The notes below the pieces were generated by a model that saw only the letters and a list, made by a program, of their open reading frames with translations, ran no database searches and was not told the DNA's origin. 64,000 nt of DNA, from the NCBI RefSeq assembly GCF_002210105.1, contig NZ_AQQU01000010.1:91334-155333 (forward strand). Reading direction: 5' to 3'. This document shows positions 60,011 to 64,000 of the stretch, piece after piece (the first letter of the stretch is position 1; the number at the start of each line of letters is the position of its first letter). The stretch is from Oceanicola sp. 22II-s10i (lineage in GTDB: Bacteria; Pseudomonadota; Alphaproteobacteria; Rhodobacterales; Rhodobacteraceae). Made by a program: the position numbers and the translations under genes.

Positions 60011-61621
60011 ATGGATGACCTGACCATTTCCGACATGCTGCGCCGCGCGGCCGCGCGCCACGCCGACCTGCCCTGCTGGATCGAAGAGGGGCGCACCGTC
60101 ACCTACGCCGCCTTCGACCGCGAGGTCGACCGGCTGGCGGCGGGCCTGCTGAACCTCGGTGTGACCAAGGGCGATCACGTCGGCATCTGGCTGCCCAACA
60201 CTTACGAGTGGATGCTGTCCTTCTGCGCGACCGCCCGGATCGGCGCGGTGATCGTGCCGGTCAACACGCGCTACAAGGCCGAGGAAGCGGGCTATGTCAT
60301 CGCGCAGGCGGATGCCAAGGTCCTCATCATGCTGCGGCGGATGTGGAAGTCCGACTATTACGCGATGCTCTGCGAAATCGCGCCGGACCTGCCGGCGCAG
60401 CAATCCGGCGAACTGAACCTGCCCGAGCTTCCGAGCCTGCGCACGGTCGTGGTGCTCGACGAAACCGCGACGGCGGGGACCGTCACCTTCGACTCCGTCC
60501 TGAGCGACGACACCGGCGCGGTGGCGCAGGCCGAGGCAAATGTCGCGGCGGACGACATGCTGCTGATCTGTTTCACGTCGGGCAGCACCGGCAAGCCCAA
60601 GGGCGTCATGCACAACCACGGCGTCATCGAGCAGTCGACCCGCGTCGGCCTGGCCCTGCATGTCGAGCCGGGCGACCGGGTTCTGGCCCATATGCCGTTC
60701 TACCATTCCGCCGGGCTCTACATGGCGCTGATCACCTCGCTGAACCTCGGCGCGGCGCTGGTGCCGATGATCCAGTGGACCCCGCGCGAGGCGCTCGACC
60801 TGATCGAACGGCACCGGGTCACGATGTTCGGCGGCATCCCGACCCATTATTACGACATCTGCGCCGTGCCCGACATCGACCGCTACGACCTGTCCTCGCT
60901 CAAGGCGGCGTGGATCGGCGGGTCGGCGGTCATGCAGGAGACGTTCGAGCGGATCATGCGGTCCATGCGGCTCGACAAGCTCTTCTCGACCTACGGCATG
61001 ACCGAGAACACCATCTCGACCAGCTTCAACCGCTGGGACGATCCGGTCGAATACTGCTGCCGCAACAAGGCCCCGCTGCTGTCCAGCTGCGAGGTGCGCA
61101 TCGTGGACCCGGAAACGCTGGCCGAAGTCCCGCCGGGATCGGAAGGCGAGATCTGGTGCCGCGGCGAAACGGTGATGATCGGCTACTACAAGAACCCCGA
61201 AGCGACCGCGGAGGCGATCACGCCCGAGGGCTGGCTGCGCAGCGGCGACCTCGGCACGCTGGATGCGGAGGGCTACCTGACCGTCACCGGACGGCTCAAG
61301 GACCAGCTCAAGATCGGGGGCACCAACACCTCGCCCGTCGAAATCGAACAGCAGCTTGCCGCGCATCCCTCGGTCAAGTCATCCGTCGTCGTCGGCGTGC
61401 CCGACGAAAGGATGGGCGAGGTGGCCTGGGCCTTTGTGGAACTGTCGGCAGGCGCAGATCTGAAGCCCGAGGACCTGATCGCGCATTGCAGCCGGACGCT
61501 GGCCGACTACAAGGTCCCGCGTCAGATACATTTCGTCCGGGAGTTTCCGTTGACCGCCACCGGCAAGGTCCAGCGGAACGAGGTCGCCAAGATCGCGCGC
61601 GGGATGCTGCCGCATGGCTGA
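60011..61621 (+). CDS. AMP-forming acyl-CoA ligase/synthetase
   Basis: A 536-aa adenylate-forming enzyme. The P-loop-like motif is CFTSGSTGKPKGVMHNH, the A5 motif FSTYGMTENT, and the C-terminal lid has GWLRSGDLGTLDAEGYL with the catalytic Lys in FPLTATGKVQRNEV. It activates a carboxylate to its CoA thioester, probably the acid released after Baeyer-Villiger oxidation and hydrolysis. Confidence 0.93.
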   Translation: MDDLTISDMLRRAAARHADLPCWIEEGRTVTYAAFDREVDRLAAGLLNLGVTKGDHVGIWLPNTYEWMLSFCATARIGAVIVPVNTRYKAEEAGYVIAQADAKVLIMLRRMWKSDYYAMLCEIAPDLPAQQSGELNLPELPSLRTVVVLDETATAGTVTFDSVLSDDTGAVAQAEANVAADDMLLICFTSGSTGKPKGVMHNHGVIEQSTRVGLALHVEPGDRVLAHMPFYHSAGLYMALITSLNLGAALVPMIQWTPREALDLIERHRVTMFGGIPTHYYDICAVPDIDRYDLSSLKAAWIGGSAVMQETFERIMRSMRLDKLFSTYGMTENTISTSFNRWDDPVEYCCRNKAPLLSSCEVRIVDPETLAEVPPGSEGEIWCRGETVMIGYYKNPEATAEAITPEGWLRSGDLGTLDAEGYLTVTGRLKDQLKIGGTNTSPVEIEQQLAAHPSVKSSVVVGVPDERMGEVAWAFVELSAGADLKPEDLIAHCSRTLADYKVPRQIHFVREFPLTATGKVQRNEVAKIARGMLPHG

Positions 61622-61663
61622 GGCATCCCCGATGCGCGGGACAGAACACGGAGGGCCGGCAGG

Positions 61664-62344
61664 ATGACGGATGTCCCGGCAGAGAGCCAGACCAGGCGCA
61701 AGTCGCGTCGCGGACGGCGCGGCGCGGGCTCGGAAGAAGAGCAGGAACAGGCCCGCTGGGACCTGATCCGCGCCGCGGCAAAGGCGTTCATGGAATACGG
61801 CTATGCCGCAACCTCGATAGATACGGTGGCGGATGTCCTCGGGGCGACCAAGGGGCTGGTCTACTACTATTACCGCAGCAAGGCCGACCTGTTCTTCGAC
61901 CTGCACCGCGCGGCGATGGAGATCAACCTGAACGCCATCCGCCCGATCGCCACGGGCGAGGGCAGCGCGGCCGACCGCCTCTACCGGATGCTGATCGCGC
62001 ATTGCAACCTCATCATGGAGGAACTGCCGCTCCAGTGCGTGTCGGTGCAGGGGGTGCAGATGCACCTTGCGGGCAGCACGACCCCGGATCAGCGCAAGGT
62101 GCTCGAGAACCTCATCGCCGCGCGGGACGCCTATGAAAAGCACTTCCTCGACGTCCTCGTGCAGGGCGTCGAGGCCGGGGAGTTCCGCGAATGCGATCCG
62201 CGCATCCTCATCAAGCCGCTTCTCGGGGCGCTGAACTGGATGACCGTCTGGTATCGCACCCGGCCCGACGAAACGGACGAAACCCGCCGCCACATCGCCG
62301 AGGAACACGCCACGTTCCTGCTGCGCGGCGTGTTGCGGGACTGA
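61664..62344 (+). CDS. TetR-family transcriptional regulator
   Basis: A 226-aa regulator. A basic N-terminal arm precedes the TetR helix-turn-helix (AAAKAFMEYGYAATSIDTVA, then VLGATKGLVYYYYRSKADLF). The C-terminal part resembles regulators of CoA-ester catabolism such as KstR2-type proteins. It lies inside the catabolic operon and probably represses it, sensing a CoA thioester, through the repeat at 57246-57261. Confidence 0.9.
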   Translation: MTDVPAESQTRRKSRRGRRGAGSEEEQEQARWDLIRAAAKAFMEYGYAATSIDTVADVLGATKGLVYYYYRSKADLFFDLHRAAMEINLNAIRPIATGEGSAADRLYRMLIAHCNLIMEELPLQCVSVQGVQMHLAGSTTPDQRKVLENLIAARDAYEKHFLDVLVQGVEAGEFRECDPRILIKPLLGALNWMTVWYRTRPDETDETRRHIAEEHATFLLRGVLRD

Positions 62345-62350
62345 CCGGCC

Positions 62351-63250
62351 GTGACCGCGTCTCCCTCACCCAAGGTCCGGGACGAGACCGCGTTCGACCC
62401 CTCGACGCTTCTGGATGTCGCGATCCCGGATTGCCGCCAGCGCTACGAAGCGCGCGACTGCCGGATCTATGCGCTCGGTGTCGGCTACGGGATCGATCCG
62501 TCGGATCCGCACCAGCTGGATTACGTCGGTCCCGCGGCGCGGCGGGTGGCGCCGGGCCTTGCCACCGCCATCGGGGCACCGGGGTTCTGGCTTCGGAACC
62601 TCGATTGCGGGATCGACTGGCGCCGCGTCGTCCATGGCGAGATGGCGCTGGAGATCCTCGAGCCGCTGCCGATGTCGGGCGACGTCACCGGGCGGACGCG
62701 GGTGACCGGCATCGTGGACAAGGGACCGGGCCGCGCCGCGCTGGTTCTGGCCGAGCGGGAGCTGCGCGACAGCGCGACGGGCGCATTGCACGCGGTGATC
62801 CGCGACACGTTCTTCCTGATCGGCGCAGGCGGGTTCGACGGCGGCGGCGCCGGCCCCGCCCGGCTCCCCTCGGTTCCGGATCGCGCGCCCGATACCTGCG
62901 TCGCCCTCGGCACGCATATGCAACTGGCCTTTCTGCATCGCCTGTCGGGCGACCGGAACGAGGTGCATACCGACCTCGCCGTCGCACGCTCGGTCGGCTA
63001 CGACCGCCCGATCCTGCATGGCGTCGCGACATATGGCCTGGCTTGCCACGCGCTGGTGCGCGGCCTCTGCGATCACGACCCCGAACGCATGCGCGGTCTG
63101 TCCTGCCGGTTCGCCGCGCCGGTCTATCCCGGTCAGCGCATCGCGGTGGACATCTGGCGCGGCGCGGACGGGCAGGGGGCGTTTCAGGCGCGGATCGACG
63201 GCACGGGGCAGGTGGTGCTCAGCCACGGCACATTTCAATACGCGCCCTGA
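62351..63250 (+). CDS. MaoC-like double hot-dog hydratase
   Basis: A 299-aa protein with two hot-dog halves. The hydratase 2 motif is in the C-terminal half: LSGDRNEVHTDLAVARSVGY, with the catalytic Asp and His, followed by RPILHGVATYG. It likely hydrates an enoyl-CoA. It starts with GTG 6 bp after the TetR gene. Confidence 0.85.
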   Translation: MTASPSPKVRDETAFDPSTLLDVAIPDCRQRYEARDCRIYALGVGYGIDPSDPHQLDYVGPAARRVAPGLATAIGAPGFWLRNLDCGIDWRRVVHGEMALEILEPLPMSGDVTGRTRVTGIVDKGPGRAALVLAERELRDSATGALHAVIRDTFFLIGAGGFDGGGAGPARLPSVPDRAPDTCVALGTHMQLAFLHRLSGDRNEVHTDLAVARSVGYDRPILHGVATYGLACHALVRGLCDHDPERMRGLSCRFAAPVYPGQRIAVDIWRGADGQGAFQARIDGTGQVVLSHGTFQYAP

Positions 63251-63300
63251 CGGGCGACGCGGGCCGGCTTTGTCCGGCCGGACATGAGGAGGAGACGGAC

Positions 63301-64000
63301 ATGCTTGATGGCGCGATGGCGGAGATGGTGGAGCGCTTTGCCGCGGACAAGGTGACGCGCGAGGGGCTGCAGGCGGCCGAACGGGGCGACTGGCCCGCTG
63401 ACCTGTGGCAGGAGCTCGACGGGCTGGGCCTGCCGCGCGGGATGCTGGATGGCGAGGACGGGGGGGCGGAACTGTCGCCCGCAGAAGCGGTGGAGATCGT
63501 CCGCCTGCTCGGCCGCCATGCGCTGCCGGTGCCTCTGGGCGACGCGATGGTCACGCTCTGGATCGCCCGCCGCGCCGGGCTGACCCCGCCGGATGGCTAT
63601 GTCGCGCCGGCGACCGCCGCCAGGGCGACGCTGAGCCGCGAGGGCGAGGGCTTCCGCCTGTCGGGACAGGCCGCCCGCGTGCCCTGGGGGGGCGAGGCCG
63701 CCGCGCTGCTGGTCTCCGCCGAGCTGGACGGCGCGCCGATGCTGGCGCTCCTCCCGGCTGCGGCGCTCTCGGTCACGCCCGGCACCAACATGGCGCGGGA
63801 ACGGCGTGATACGCTGGACTTCGACACGGTGCTCGACGCATCCACAGTCGCCGCCGCGCCCGAAGGGTTCGGGCCCGAGGGTCTGTTGCTGATCGGCGCG
63901 GCGGTGCGGACGGCGGGGCTGGCGGGCGCGATGGAACGGGCGCTCGAGATGACGGTCGCCTACGCGCAGGAGCGGGTGCAGTTCGGCAAGCCGATTGCCG
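63301..64000 (+). CDS. Acyl-CoA dehydrogenase, cut by the window edge
   Basis: The first 233 codons run to the window end with no stop. N-terminal helices, a beta-domain and the start of the C-terminal helical domain (TVAYAQERVQFGKPIA, the family signature) are visible. The N-terminal part is short and diverged, like the smaller subunit of steroid-type heteromeric acyl-CoA dehydrogenases, so a partner may follow. It fits a beta-oxidation step with the ligase and hydratase. Ribosome site gaggagg. Confidence 0.88.
   Translation, partial: MLDGAMAEMVERFAADKVTREGLQAAERGDWPADLWQELDGLGLPRGMLDGEDGGAELSPAEAVEIVRLLGRHALPVPLGDAMVTLWIARRAGLTPPDGYVAPATAARATLSREGEGFRLSGQAARVPWGGEAAALLVSAELDGAPMLALLPAAALSVTPGTNMARERRDTLDFDTVLDASTVAAAPEGFGPEGLLLIGAAVRTAGLAGAMERALEMTVAYAQERVQFGKPIA

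Noticed and set aside
1..64000. Insertion sequences, prophage or CRISPR arrays
   Set aside because: No transposase, phage structural gene, Cas gene or regularly spaced repeat found; the tyrosine recombinase stands with maintenance genes rather than a mobile element.
1..64000. tRNA or rRNA genes
   Set aside because: No cloverleaf-like or rRNA segments recognised in the intergenic gaps, which are mostly under 320 bp.

Overview
The window looks like a replicon of a GC-rich alphaproteobacterium of the Rhodobacteraceae (roseobacter) type. Three things point there: a repABC replication/partition operon, a flagellar gene set with the alphaproteobacterial hallmarks FlaF, FlbT, DUF1217, DUF6468 and MotE-like proteins, and two TRAP transporters of the kind common in marine roseobacters. 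The repABC operon lies inside an almost complete flagellar cluster, so this is most likely a plasmid or chromid that carries motility ('flagellar plasmid'). This is an inference: only 64 kb of the replicon is visible.

Layout. 1-4168: TRAP transporter (dctPQM), a type II dehydroquinase-like protein with an altered active site, and a GntR regulator. 4277-7752: a maintenance block with a stand-alone ScpB, a DUF1403 protein, a tyrosine recombinase next to an 11-7-11 bp inverted repeat that looks like a recombination core site, and a ParDE toxin-antitoxin pair with its operator. 7749-13997 (minus): flgB-flgC-fliE-fliQ-lytic transglycosylase-flhA-fliR-flhB, divergent from fliI (14065-15420). 15433-18984: repABC with three perfect copies of the repABC parS palindrome, an antisense countertranscribed RNA between repB and repC, and a probable oriV in repC. 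19103-31240: FliJ-like protein, MotA, a GT2-FkbM fusion and a TPR-glycosyltransferase (probable flagellin modification), two MucR-type regulators, MotB, an RpoH-like sigma factor, FliK and FlgD. 31244-43775: flgFGAH, flgEKL, a CtrA/FtcR-like regulator with a degenerate receiver domain, flgI, flgJ-like and flgN-like genes. 43879-53972: flagellin, flaF, flbT, DUF1217, then fliF-fliH-fliN-fliP-fliG on the minus strand and fliL-fliM-DUF6468-motE on the plus strand. 54048-64000: a second TRAP transporter divergent from a catabolic operon (Baeyer-Villiger monooxygenase, SDR, acyl-CoA ligase, TetR regulator, MaoC hydratase, acyl-CoA dehydrogenase cut by the window edge).

How it works together. The cluster encodes export gate, ATPase, MS/C ring, rod, P and L rings, hook, hook-filament junction, one flagellin, stator and several regulators. 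It lacks visible fliO, fliA/flgM, fliD/fliS and all chemotaxis genes, so signalling must come from elsewhere in the genome. Expression is probably linked to the CtrA network: a perfect TTAA-N7-TTAA box lies between the CtrA-like regulator and flgI, and one-mismatch versions lie upstream of motA and flagellin.

Most interesting points: the plasmid-borne ScpB/DUF1403/recombinase/core-site module, the parS palindrome that doubles as the -35 element of the antisense RNA promoter, the CtrA-like pseudo-receiver with its own CtrA box, the flagellar-locus sigma factor translated with fliK, and several unknown exported proteins embedded in the flagellar cluster.
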